A stretch of DNA of 64,000 nt, taken from assembly GCA_020853575.1 (NCBI GenBank), contig JADYYP010000010.1, positions 48,795-112,794 on the forward strand. The letters run 5' to 3'. Below are positions 18,761-27,566 of this stretch, in pieces. The stretch comes from Planctomycetota bacterium. GTDB taxonomy: Bacteria; Planctomycetota; UBA1135; GCA-002686595. The notes below the pieces were generated by a model that was not told the DNA's origin, did no database searches, and saw nothing but the letters and a program-made list of their open reading frames with translations. The translations under genes were made by a program, and so were the position numbers. The number at the start of each line of letters is the position of its first letter. Position 1 is the stretch's first letter.

Positions 18761-18788
18761 GCGACGGGCGACGGGCGACGAGCGACGC
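18761..18788. repeat. 7-bp tandem repeat GCGACGN, four copies
   Basis: Units at 18761-18767, 18768-18774, 18775-18781 and 18782-18788 differ only in the last base (G, G, A, C). The array lies between two divergent -10 boxes and ends directly at TAATCT (18789). Confidence 0.8.
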
Positions 18789-18794
18789 TAATCT
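18789..18794 (+). promoter_or_regulatory. -10 box TAATCT before the Clp/RF-like fusion gene
   Basis: TAATCT ends 8 nt before ATG 18803, so transcription would start at or near the start codon. No -35 is seen; the place is taken by the 7-bp repeat array. Confidence 0.5.
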
Positions 18795-18802
18795 CCGTCG
18801 CC

Positions 18803-21800
18803 ATGCTGGACGAACTCGAGCGCTGGGTGCGCGCAGCCGAGGCGGAAGAGGAAGGTGCCCTGGCCCGTCTCGCCGAGGAATTGACCCACTGCCCCGCAAC
18901 GCGCCTCGCGGACTGCGCCCAACACCGTAGTGCTCACGTACGCTCAGCGCTCGCTCGCGCACTGACGGCACGCGCTCATGAGGAACTCGCTCCGCTCGCG
19001 CTGACCCTCGCGCGCGACCGCGAAGGCGCGGTGCGTCTCGAGCTGGCCAAGGCGCTGGCAGCGGCGCCGACGTGGGGCAGCGACGAGCTCTACCGAGTGC
19101 TCCTCGACGACGCGGAGTGGACCGTGCGCGACGCTTTGGCCAGTGCCGCGTGCGAGCGCGAGTCCCTGCGTGACGACGTGTTGATCGCGCTGGTCGAGGA
19201 CCAAGACGACGACGTTCGCAGCAAGCTCGCCGCGCGCCTCGCGCAGCTCGAGCCGACACGCGCGTTGCCCGGCCTGATCGAGAACATCGCTGGCACCAGC
19301 GACAGCCTGCGGCGCGCGTGCGCCATCGCGCTCGAGCACCTGATCAAGAGCTCCGACGGATTGCCCTCGATCGCACTGCTCCCCGCGCGCGACCTCGTGC
19401 AACGCGCGGCGTCGAATCTGCGCCAGGCCGGCCGGCGGCGCTTCGCGCGGGTGATCGCCGAGCTCGAGCGTCGCGCCCAGAACTTGGCCGGAGCCGAGTT
19501 GCCCGACCAACGCGGCGTCGACCTCACGCGCGAGGCCCGAGCCGGACGATTGGAGCGCGCCTTCGAGGTCGAGAGCTCACTCGAGGCGGTGCTGGCCGTC
19601 CTCGAGCGGCCGACGCGGCGCGCGGCGGTGCTGCTCGGAGATTCCGGTGTCGGCAAGACCGCGGTCGTGCACGAGCTCGTGCAGCGCTTGCTCGCCGATC
19701 CGCGCGGAGCGTGGCTGGTGGTGCGCATGGCACCCTCCGATTTCCTCATCGGCACCACCTACTTGGGGGAATGGCAAAGCGCGCTGCAGAAACTGATCGA
19801 GTTCCTCTCGACCTCGCGGCGCACCTTGCTCGTGGTCCCCGCGGTCCATCAGCTCTCGCGCGTCGGCTCGACGTCCAAGTCCGACGACAGCGTGGCCTCG
19901 ATGCTCGCGCCGCACATCGAGAGCGGCGCCCTGGCGGTGCTCGGCGAGTCCACGCCGGAGGAATTCGCCGCGGGTTTGGGTCGCGGCGCGAGCGCGCGCA
20001 GCGCATGGACCCAGATCGACGTGCCGCCCGCGACGCCCGAGCGCACCCTGCGCATCCTGCGCGCGATCTGCGCCGAGCGTCGTGTCGCGGCGAGCGATGC
20101 GCTGCTCGAGCGCCTGCTCGACTATGCCGAGATGCTCCTGCCGAACGCCGCCCAGCCAGGCCGCGCCGCGGGTCTGCTGCGGCGTGTGCTCGAGAGCTCT
20201 CGCCGAACGGAGCTGGGCGTGGGCGACGTGCTCGCGGAGCTCTCGCGCACCAGCGGCGTTCCGACCGACCTGGTGGACGACGAGGTCGCCCTCGACCTCG
20301 AGCGCCTGCGGCAACAGCTCGGCGCGCGCATCATGGGCCAACCCGAGTCGATCGAGGCCGTGCTCGACGTCGTCGCGCTGATCAAGGCCGGCCTGACCGA
20401 CCCTCAGAAACCGCTCTCGACGCTGTTCTTCGTCGGACCGACGGGTGTCGGCAAGACCGAGCTCGCGCGCGCCCTCGCCGAGCGCGTCTTCGGCGATCCG
20501 GCGCGCCTGCTGCGCCTCGACATGAGCGAGTACGCCAGCCACGACTCCTACGAACGCCTTATCGGCGCGCGCGGCGGTCCGGGCACCTTGACGCAAGCCG
20601 TGCGCGAGCGGCCCTTCGGCGTGATCCTGTTCGACGAGATCGAGAAGGCCAACGTCAACGTGTTCGATCTGCTGCTGCAGGTGCTCGACGCCGGACGCTT
20701 GACCGACGGCACGGGGCGCACGGCCGACTTCCGGCGCTCGATCCTGATCATGACCTCGAACGTGGGCTCCGCGGTGCCCAGCGAAGGTCCGCTGGGGTTC
20801 GGGGAGGTCGCGCCGCGCGCGCCCGACGAGGGCGAGGTGCTGCGCGCGATGCGCGCCTACTTCCGCCCGGAGTTCCTCAACCGCATCGACCGCGTCGTGG
20901 TCTTCCGACCGCTGGCCCTGGAGACTGCTGAGCGCATCGCCCAACGCGAGCTCGCTGCGGTGCTCAAGCGCGGCGGCATCGAGCGCCGCGGCCTGACACT
21001 CGACGTCGATCCCGAGGTCACGGCGCTGCTCCTGCGGCGCGGCTACAACCAGGCGTTCGGCGCACGCCCGCTGAAGCGCACGGTCGAGCGCCTCGTGCTC
21101 CAGCCGGTGGCGCGCGCGATCGCGAGCGGGGCAGCGAGCGCGGGTTCGGTCCTGCGCGTGTCGGTGCGAGGTGATGAGATCGACGTGCGCATCCTCGAGG
21201 CCGAGACGGGCCGCGAGGAGCAGCGCGACCCCACTCCGAGCGCGGACAGCGTGCGTGTGCGGCAGCGCGCCGCGCGAGTCGTCGCGCGCGCCGATCGAGT
21301 CGAAGCGACCGCGCAGTCGATGCGTGTACACAAGAGCGAGCTCGTCGCCGCGAGCAACTCCGCTGGATTCTGGGATCGACGCCACGATGCACTGCGCACG
21401 CTCGACGCATTGCACCGTGTCGAAGCCCTGCTCGGCCGCGTCGACGGGTTCGCGCTGCGCGCACGCGCATGCGCCGAGCAGGCCATGCGTGCCAAGCACG
21501 CTCGCATGCTCGCGGAATTGGACGAGCGGGCCGCCGGGCTCGAGCTCGAGGCGGAGCTGCTCGAGCGCCTGCTCGGTGCGCGCGAGCCGCACGAGCTGGC
21601 GGACGCTTGGGTCGTGCTCACGGAGGTGAAGTCGCAGAGCGAGGAGCTCGCCGGGGTCGACAAGTTGACCCGCATGTACCTGGAATGGGCCAAACGACTG
21701 GCGTTCGAGGCACACGTCGTCAGCGACCGTTGCGGAGGTGATCCGCACGAGCGCAGTGTCGTGCTCGAGCTGCTCGGCGCCGGCGCGCACGCTCTGCTGC

Positions 21801-22258
21801 ACGGCGAGAGCGGGCTGCACGTGGTGCAAAGCGAGGCCCCGCGCTCGCGTGCGCGACCGGCGCCCCACGGGGTGCGCGCCGTCGTGCGCGTCCAGGTCCT
21901 GCGCGCGGTCGAGGCCCTCGACGAGCGCTACGCCGTCGACGTGCGAGCGTTGAGCAACGCGCGCGGGCGCTGGCTCGCGCGCCCGAGCTCGCTGGTGGTC
22001 GCGCGCGATCCCAGCACGACGACCAGTGTCACGCTGTGGAGCGAACGCGAACCCGCGCGCGCGCGCGAAGACGCCGTGTCGTTGTTGGCCGCGACGCTGG
22101 CAGCGCGCGCGGCGCGCAAGCACGAACACGAAGCGATCGTGAGACGCTACGAGCTGTCGCCGGTTCCGCGCGTGCGCGGCCAAGGCCGGCAAGCGAAGCT
22201 GGCGCGCGTCCTCGCCGGGGACATCGATCTGTTCCTAGTCGCTGCCGACGCGCGTTGA
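18803..22258 (+). CDS. ClpB/ClpA-like double AAA+ ATPase with N-terminal HEAT-like repeats and C-terminal GGQ-less RF2-like domain
   Basis: 1,151 aa. Residues about 1-190 are HEAT-like helical repeats in place of the Clp N-domain. AAA-1 has Walker A GDSGVGKT (279-286), but its Walker B reads LLVVPAVHQL, without the usual DE pair, and it lacks a clear arginine finger. AAA-2 has Walker A GPTGVGKT (545-552), Walker B ILFDEIEKAN, sensor IMTSNVGS and arginine finger RPEFLNRID, but is missing the GYVGYEEGG pore loop (it reads GARGGPGTLTQAV). No ClpB middle domain or ClpP-docking IGL loop is seen. Residues about 850-1151 follow class-I release factor RF2: SAGFWD, LTRMYLEWAKR, GESGLHVVQ, IVRRYELSPVPRVRG, VLAGDIDLFL. 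The GGQ position reads RGR and the SPF anticodon motif is absent. Function unknown; a ribosome-linked AAA+ machine is inferred. The last 24 bp overlap the convergent methyltransferase gene. Confidence 0.9.
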   Translation: MLDELERWVRAAEAEEEGALARLAEELTHCPATRLADCAQHRSAHVRSALARALTARAHEELAPLALTLARDREGAVRLELAKALAAAPTWGSDELYRVLLDDAEWTVRDALASAACERESLRDDVLIALVEDQDDDVRSKLAARLAQLEPTRALPGLIENIAGTSDSLRRACAIALEHLIKSSDGLPSIALLPARDLVQRAASNLRQAGRRRFARVIAELERRAQNLAGAELPDQRGVDLTREARAGRLERAFEVESSLEAVLAVLERPTRRAAVLLGDSGVGKTAVVHELVQRLLADPRGAWLVVRMAPSDFLIGTTYLGEWQSALQKLIEFLSTSRRTLLVVPAVHQLSRVGSTSKSDDSVASMLAPHIESGALAVLGESTPEEFAAGLGRGASARSAWTQIDVPPATPERTLRILRAICAERRVAASDALLERLLDYAEMLLPNAAQPGRAAGLLRRVLESSRRTELGVGDVLAELSRTSGVPTDLVDDEVALDLERLRQQLGARIMGQPESIEAVLDVVALIKAGLTDPQKPLSTLFFVGPTGVGKTELARALAERVFGDPARLLRLDMSEYASHDSYERLIGARGGPGTLTQAVRERPFGVILFDEIEKANVNVFDLLLQVLDAGRLTDGTGRTADFRRSILIMTSNVGSAVPSEGPLGFGEVAPRAPDEGEVLRAMRAYFRPEFLNRIDRVVVFRPLALETAERIAQRELAAVLKRGGIERRGLTLDVDPEVTALLLRRGYNQAFGARPLKRTVERLVLQPVARAIASGAASAGSVLRVSVRGDEIDVRILEAETGREEQRDPTPSADSVRVRQRAARVVARADRVEATAQSMRVHKSELVAASNSAGFWDRRHDALRTLDALHRVEALLGRVDGFALRARACAEQAMRAKHARMLAELDERAAGLELEAELLERLLGAREPHELADAWVVLTEVKSQSEELAGVDKLTRMYLEWAKRLAFEAHVVSDRCGGDPHERSVVLELLGAGAHALLHGESGLHVVQSEAPRSRARPAPHGVRAVVRVQVLRAVEALDERYAVDVRALSNARGRWLARPSSLVVARDPSTTTSVTLWSEREPARAREDAVSLLAATLAARAARKHEHEAIVRRYELSPVPRVRGQGRQAKLARVLAGDIDLFLVAADAR

Positions 22259-22990
22259 ACGGCGACGTTTCTCGGCCACGATCAGCATGCGGGCTGCGCG
22301 CGCGTCGAAGATTCCTCCGTCGAAGCCGCCGTGGACCGAGCGCACGTCGAGCCCGAGGTCCGCCAGTCTCGGCGTCATTTCCCCCAGCTCGTACAGCCGC
22401 ACGTCCTCTCGCCAGCGCCGCGCTTCGCCGCCGACGACGAGCTCCACGTCCTTGACCACGCGCCGCCCGCCCTCGAGCAGCGAGCGCCGCTCGCGCAGCA
22501 GGAAATCGTCGCCCTCGCGCACGCTCTCGTCGCGCAGATTGGCGCGCACATGGCTCGGGTTCATCAGGTCGAGCACGACCAGCGCACCGCCGCGCACGAC
22601 GCGCGCGACCTCGCTCAGCACGCGCCCGTCGCCGAGCTCTCCGAAGTACCCGAAGGACGAGAACAGGTTGACCAGCCCGTCGAAGCACTGATCGCGGAAC
22701 GGCAGCTCGCGCGCGTCACCACGCACCAGTCGCCCCGCGAGCCAGCGCTCGAACTCGGGCAGCGCGCGCGCCTGCAGCAGGAGCTCGTCGGAGAGATCGA
22801 GGCCGACCACGTCGAGCCCGCTCTCGGCCAAGAGCAGCGTGTGGCGCCCGAATCCGCAGCACAAGTCGAGCACGCGACCACGCAGGCCCTGCGCAGCGAG
22901 CCAGCGCGCTTCGGGGCGGGCGGCATCGAGATCGCGGTGCGGGTACACGCGCCGGTAGTCGGCGCGAAATGCGTCTTCGAACCAATTCAA
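22235..22990 (-). CDS. SAM-dependent class I methyltransferase
   Basis: 251 aa from TTG 22990, chosen because GGAGG lies 6 nt upstream and the protein then begins at the conserved LNWFEDAF. Motif I is VLDLCCGFGRHT, followed by VVGLDLSDELL (acidic ribose-binding end of strand 2), GDARELPF, and FSSFGYF. This is the general small-molecule methyltransferase fold (Methyltransf_11/25 type). The substrate is unknown. It is convergent with and overlaps the Clp/RF-like gene by 24 bp at the 3' end, and is divergent from dgt with about 130 bp between the starts. Confidence 0.88.
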   Translation of the reverse strand: MNWFEDAFRADYRRVYPHRDLDAARPEARWLAAQGLRGRVLDLCCGFGRHTLLLAESGLDVVGLDLSDELLLQARALPEFERWLAGRLVRGDARELPFRDQCFDGLVNLFSSFGYFGELGDGRVLSEVARVVRGGALVVLDLMNPSHVRANLRDESVREGDDFLLRERRSLLEGGRRVVKDVELVVGGEARRWREDVRLYELGEMTPRLADLGLDVRSVHGGFDGGIFDARAARMLIVAEKRRRSTRVGSD

Positions 22991-23117
22991 CTGGGTCCTC
23001 CGGGGCGCGGCGCGCCGTCGAGCGCGCCATCGTAGGCTCGCGCGAGCGTCCCGTCCCGGGCGTGCCGCGCACAGACCTTTTCTCTCGAGGCCGCGGCGCG
23101 CATGCTGGTCGCACCCC

Positions 23118-24290
23118 ATGAACCAACCGCAGCCACTGCTCGATCGACGCGCCAAGGAGCAGCGCGAGGACCGCGAACTCGCGCCGTGGGCGCTGAAGTC
23201 CGCTCACTCGAAGGGCCGCAAGTACGCCGAGGAGGAGGACGACCTGCGCACCTGCTGGGAACGCGATCGAGACCGCGTGATCCACTGCACCGGCTTCCGC
23301 CGCCTGATGTACAAGACCCAAGTGTTCGTCAACTGGGAGGGCGACCACTTCAGGACGCGCCTGACGCACTCGCTCGAGGTCGCGCAGGTCGCGCGCTCGA
23401 TCGGACGCGCGCTGCGCCTGAACGAGCCGTTCTGTGAAGGACTCGCGCTGGCCCACGACATCGGACACCCACCGTTCGGCCACCGCGGCGAGTGGGCGCT
23501 CGACGAATTGATGAAGCAGCACGGTGGTTTCCGCCACAACTTCCAGGTGCTGCGCGTGGTCGACCAACTCGAGCGCCGCAGCCCGGACTACCCGGGGCTC
23601 AACCTGTCGCGCGAGGTACGCGAGTCGCTGCTCAAGCACGAGAAGGACGAGGACTGGCCGGACGAGTTTCGGCCCAGACCGACGCGCGCCTACCTGGAGG
23701 CGCAGGTCGTCGACCTCGCCGACTCGACGGCCTACGACATGCACGATGTCGAGGACGGGCTGGCCGCGGGCATCTTCAGCGAGCAGCAGATCGTCGCCGA
23801 ATCCGCGCTGTGGCGCGGCGCGCGCGAGCAGGTCGAGCTGCGCCATCCGGGGTTCCTCGACACCAGCGCCGACCAAAAGCTGCGCATCAAGCGCGTGGCC
23901 AACGAGATGCTCAAGATCTGCATCAACGACTTGATCTCGGCCAGTGCGGAGCGCATCGCGGCCGCGAAGCTCGAGTGCGCCGAGGACGCGCGTGCGCAGC
24001 GCTCGCTGCTGGTCGGCCACTCCAAGGAGCTGAAGAAAGAGACCGCCGAGCTCGAGCGCTTCCTCGATCGCTACTTCTACAAGCACGCGCACCTGCAAGA
24101 GCTGACCAAGCTCGCCGCGAGCCGCCTGCAGGCGCTCTTCCGCGCCTACGTCGAGCGCCCGCAGGAAATGGCGCCTTGGTACCGCCAGTGGTCCGATCGC
24201 GTCGGTCTGGAGCGCGCCGTGTGCGACTACATCGCTGGCATGACCGACCGCTTCGCCGAACAGGAGTTCGCGCGACTCAACGGTCGCTAG
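23118..24290 (+). CDS. dgt: Deoxyguanosinetriphosphate triphosphohydrolase-like protein (dGTPase, HD domain)
   Basis: 390 aa. Family members hydrolyse dNTPs to deoxynucleoside and triphosphate, controlling dNTP pools. The HD-domain signature is complete: the N-terminal ihR-type segment HCTGFRRLMYKTQVF, TRLTHSLEVAQVAR, and the metal-binding pair H113-D114 in LAHDIGHPPFGHRGE, with a later ADSTAYDMHDVEDGL. Length fits the short Dgt-like branch (dGTPase type 2) rather than the 505-aa E. coli enzyme. Divergent from the TTG-initiated methyltransferase gene. No clear promoter box upstream. Confidence 0.94.
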   Translation: MNQPQPLLDRRAKEQREDRELAPWALKSAHSKGRKYAEEEDDLRTCWERDRDRVIHCTGFRRLMYKTQVFVNWEGDHFRTRLTHSLEVAQVARSIGRALRLNEPFCEGLALAHDIGHPPFGHRGEWALDELMKQHGGFRHNFQVLRVVDQLERRSPDYPGLNLSREVRESLLKHEKDEDWPDEFRPRPTRAYLEAQVVDLADSTAYDMHDVEDGLAAGIFSEQQIVAESALWRGAREQVELRHPGFLDTSADQKLRIKRVANEMLKICINDLISASAERIAAAKLECAEDARAQRSLLVGHSKELKKETAELERFLDRYFYKHAHLQELTKLAASRLQALFRAYVERPQEMAPWYRQWSDRVGLERAVCDYIAGMTDRFAEQEFARLNGR

Positions 24291-24354
24291 CGAACGCCCG
24301 AGCCGGGGCTGGAGTGCCGCGCTCGGCGCGGCGCGGCGGGGCCCGGTTCAGCGG

Positions 24355-25218
24355 TCAGGCCTTGCGCGCGACGAAGTAGCGACAGGGAAACTCGGTGTGG
24401 TCTTCGATCCACTGCAGTCCCGCGCTCGCGAACCAGGGGCCGAAATCGGTGCGTTGCCAGAGCTCCACGAAGGGCTCGAACATCCACCGCGCCAGAGCCG
24501 TGAAGTAGGCCCCGCGCCACCCGTGGGCTCGCGTCGAGCGCAGCCAAGCTCCGCGCTGGAGTTGGTCGGGCGCTGGCTCACACAGGACGAGCCGCCCTCC
24601 GGGCTTCAAGCTACGCGAGCACTCGAAGAGCGCCGACCGCGCGGCCTTGGGCGGCAGCTCGTGGAACAAGAAGCAAGCAGCGATCGCATCGAAGCGCTCG
24701 GAAGGGAACGGCAGGTCTTCCGCGGCGCCGTGAACGAACTTCACCGCTGGCCGAGCGCGCGCGCCGAGCTGCAGCAAGTACGGGCAGGCGTCGAGCGCCC
24801 ACACGTCCCGCGCACCCGAATCGACGAAGCTCTGCGCGAGCTTCCCGTCTCCACAGCCGAGGTCGAGCACGCACTCCGCTTGCCCTGCGCGCGACACGAT
24901 GGCTTTCCGCGCCTCGACCGTCGCACCCAGCATCGTGCGGTCGAACTGGCGCGCGTAGCCGTTGGCCACGCGACGCGAGTAGAAACCGTTGGGCAGTCGA
25001 TGGAATTCCTGGAGCACGTAGCGCGGAATGCGCTCGGCGCCGGGCAACTGTGCGGGCAGGTGCACGGCTCGTCGACGGCCGAAGATCGCGGCCAAGAAGC
25101 GCGCGGCGTTCCAGGGCAGTCGCAGATCGAGCTCGTCTGGCCAAGCCGGGGGCAGGTCTGGCGCGTCGCGCCCGAGGGGCAGCGGGTCGGACGAGCGGAT
25201 TTCGCTGGAGCAGGTCAT
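24355..25218 (-). CDS. SAM-dependent methyltransferase (UbiE/Methyltransf_11 type)
   Basis: 287 aa from ATG 25218; the frame stays open upstream to 25311 but those residues are low-complexity. Motif I VLDLGCGDGKLAQ, then VWALDACPYLL, GAAEDLPFPSERFDAIAACFLFHELPP, and RSLKPGGRLVLCEPAP match the ubiquinone/menaquinone methyltransferase group. C-terminal hydrophobic segments and IEDHTEFPCRYFVARKA suggest a small-molecule, possibly lipid or quinone, acceptor. Substrate unknown. It lies downstream of the secreted hydrolase gene on the same strand, about 100 bp away; whether they are co-transcribed is unclear. Confidence 0.85.
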   Translation of the reverse strand: MTCSSEIRSSDPLPLGRDAPDLPPAWPDELDLRLPWNAARFLAAIFGRRRAVHLPAQLPGAERIPRYVLQEFHRLPNGFYSRRVANGYARQFDRTMLGATVEARKAIVSRAGQAECVLDLGCGDGKLAQSFVDSGARDVWALDACPYLLQLGARARPAVKFVHGAAEDLPFPSERFDAIAACFLFHELPPKAARSALFECSRSLKPGGRLVLCEPAPDQLQRGAWLRSTRAHGWRGAYFTALARWMFEPFVELWQRTDFGPWFASAGLQWIEDHTEFPCRYFVARKA

Positions 25219-25320
25219 CGCGCGCGGCGCTTCGGCGCGCAAGTCAAGCGCCTCGCCGCGCGCACGTCCAGCGCTTCGCGCTCGCGCCCACGCGCCCGCG
25301 GCGCGCGTCACGCACAGCGC

Positions 25321-27390
25321 TCAGGGGAAGATCGAGAACTCGACGGCGTTGGTCAGATTGGTCGTGCCCGCGGCGGCCGGATCGCGGATCCAGTACTGCG
25401 CGAAAACGCGCGCGCCCGGCGTCAGCGCTGGATCGAGGCCCGAGCGGATGCGGGCGTTGAAGTCGTAGCTCATCGCGCCACTGCAGTCCTGCGGCCCGTT
25501 GCCGCCAGAATGCAGCAGTTCGCCGCGTCGGATCGGGCCCGCGACGAACAAGAAGCCGCCGTTGAGGAACACCTTGCGCGCGCCCAGGCCGTAGATCACC
25601 AGGCCGTCGCGTTGACCGACGACTTCGGTCGCGCGGATCTCGAACGGCTGCTGCGTTGTCACGCTCGCCTGGCCCTGAGCCGTCACGCTCGCCACACAGC
25701 CGTTGCTCGCGATCTGCGACCAGCCGTAGCTGACGGCATCGGCGTCGGCGATCGGCAAGTCGAGCCAACTCTCGCCGCCCAGATCGTGGCGCACGCTGAG
25801 CGCGAAACTCGAAACCGTCGGCGCGTAGCGCAACAGCGTCCCGACCGGAGGCTCGTGCACGTGCAAGTTCTCCAGGCGTACCCGGATGCGATGGCCGGCC
25901 GGAAACACGTAGGCCGCGGAGCCCAGGCGAATCTCCAACGCGAGCTCGGCACTAGCCGGAAGCTGGTCGTGCGAGAAATACGAGCCGCTGGTGACGTAGC
26001 GCTCCGCGCCGCTGGCGTCGACGTCCCACAGCGACGCCGCGATCTGCCAGCGCGTGGTTGTCGGCGTCAACGTCAGGTGCACGCTCGGATCACCCGTGAT
26101 GCGCAGCGGCGCGACGAGTTGGGCCGAATCCCAGTCGAGCTTGCGGCGCTCGATCTCGGCCTCGATGCCGGGCAAGCGGAAATCCGCCGCGATCACGTCG
26201 TTGATCGAGTAGCCGCCGGTGACGTCCTGCGTCAGCACGTCCTCCGATTCGGGGCCGTTGGGATCGAAGGGCCACAGGTGCGCGCCCTCGCGCAAGTGCA
26301 TGCGGTACGCGCGCGTCGCCGGCGGCGGCCAGGCGTCGCATGTGCGGCGCTCCCATGTCGAATCGACGTCGAGGTAGGTCGCCACGTCGGCGGGAGTGAC
26401 GGCGTACAGGATCCGATCGCCCAGCTCGATGCCGTTGTCGACTTGCTTGAGGAAGTGGTCGAACCACTGGCGGCGCCACGCGGTGCGCAGATCGCGCTCG
26501 GCGACGTTGGGCGGAGTGCTGTGACCGCCGGCGCCGAGGTAGATCTTGCGCGGGACTCCAGTGGGCAACGCGTCGAGCGCGTCGATCAAGGGCGCCACGG
26601 GGAACCAGAAGTCGTCCCAGGCGCTCATGGCCATCACCGGCGTGGTCATCGTCGGCACCAGGGGCCGCGGATTGCGCGTGTTGTCCCCGACGATCGCGGC
26701 CCAGCTCGGGTAGTCCTCCTCGAGCAACGCGTGAAGCGCGTTGGCGATCAGCCCCGGATCGAAGCGCACGTCGTTCTCGCTGATCAGTGCCGCCGCGACG
26801 TTGGTGTGCACGCCGAGCGACTGCGGAGCGAAGGTCGCGAGGAAGTCGGGCGTCAGGTTCTCGACCACGATCACGTCGATCTCGGGATAGGTTCCCGCGA
26901 TCCACGGATTGGGCTCGATCGGACGTCCTCCCCAGGCCGCCGCGCCAAACGACAGGATGGCTCCCTGCGAGGTACCACCGAGTCCCAGGCGCTGCGGATC
27001 GACCAAGCCCGGATAGCTGCTCTGGGCCCACTGCACGACCTCGACCAGGTCGAGGCGCTCGCGCAGACCCCACAGGCTGTGATTGCCGCTGGACGTCGCA
27101 TGTCCGCGCACGTCGAACGTGACCGTGAAGTAGCCGGCGTCGGCGAACTCGCGCCCCAGGTGCGCGACCGCGGCCTTCGAGCCGAACAGGCCGTGCACGA
27201 ACACGATCGCCGGCCAGCCGCAGCTCGGAGCCTCGCCGCGCGGCCAGCGCGCGACCGCGGTGGTGGTCTCACCATCGGAGAACGTGACCTCCTGGTCGAA
27301 GGCCTCGAAGTAGGTGAAGCCCGTGGACGGGGTCGGCGGGTCCGTGCACTGCAGGGCACAGGCCAGGGTCAAGGCGGCGAGGGGGAGCAT
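25321..27390 (-). CDS. Secreted CocE/NonD-type alpha/beta hydrolase with shared C-terminal beta domain
   Basis: 689 aa with a short signal peptide (MLPLAALTLACALQC). The N-terminal half is an S9/S15-like alpha/beta hydrolase: AIVFVHGLFGSKAAVAHLG (oxyanion region), FDVRGHATSSG, and nucleophile elbow LGGTSQGAILS. The middle (residues about 370-560) resembles the X-Pro dipeptidyl-peptidase C-terminal jelly-roll domain. The last 110 or so residues (GQRDGLVIYGLG onward, ending FAQYWIRDPAAAGTTNLTNAVEFSIFP-like) match the C-terminus of the FG-GAP protein encoded at 60803-62929. Acts outside the cytoplasm on an ester or peptide substrate that cannot be named. Divergent from tal, with about 175 bp between the starts. 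Confidence 0.87.
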   Translation of the reverse strand: MLPLAALTLACALQCTDPPTPSTGFTYFEAFDQEVTFSDGETTTAVARWPRGEAPSCGWPAIVFVHGLFGSKAAVAHLGREFADAGYFTVTFDVRGHATSSGNHSLWGLRERLDLVEVVQWAQSSYPGLVDPQRLGLGGTSQGAILSFGAAAWGGRPIEPNPWIAGTYPEIDVIVVENLTPDFLATFAPQSLGVHTNVAAALISENDVRFDPGLIANALHALLEEDYPSWAAIVGDNTRNPRPLVPTMTTPVMAMSAWDDFWFPVAPLIDALDALPTGVPRKIYLGAGGHSTPPNVAERDLRTAWRRQWFDHFLKQVDNGIELGDRILYAVTPADVATYLDVDSTWERRTCDAWPPPATRAYRMHLREGAHLWPFDPNGPESEDVLTQDVTGGYSINDVIAADFRLPGIEAEIERRKLDWDSAQLVAPLRITGDPSVHLTLTPTTTRWQIAASLWDVDASGAERYVTSGSYFSHDQLPASAELALEIRLGSAAYVFPAGHRIRVRLENLHVHEPPVGTLLRYAPTVSSFALSVRHDLGGESWLDLPIADADAVSYGWSQIASNGCVASVTAQGQASVTTQQPFEIRATEVVGQRDGLVIYGLGARKVFLNGGFLFVAGPIRRGELLHSGGNGPQDCSGAMSYDFNARIRSGLDPALTPGARVFAQYWIRDPAAAGTTNLTNAVEFSIFP

Positions 27391-27566
27391 CGGCTCGGTG
27401 CGGATCTAGGGCGCAGGTCGAGTGTACGTCAAGCTGCGCATTCGAGGCAGGCTCAAGGTCCAGCCAATTCCGCTGGGCTCCCATTTGGCGTTGTGCACGC
27501 ACCCCGGTGGCGCGGCGTTCGGCGGAGCCCACAAAGCCCTGGAACTCGCGCTACGCAGAATGTCCC

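Noticed and set aside
19577..22192. Long minus-strand frame over the Clp/RF-like gene
   Set aside because: Low-complexity antisense frame; the plus frame carries Walker A/B and RF2-like motifs.
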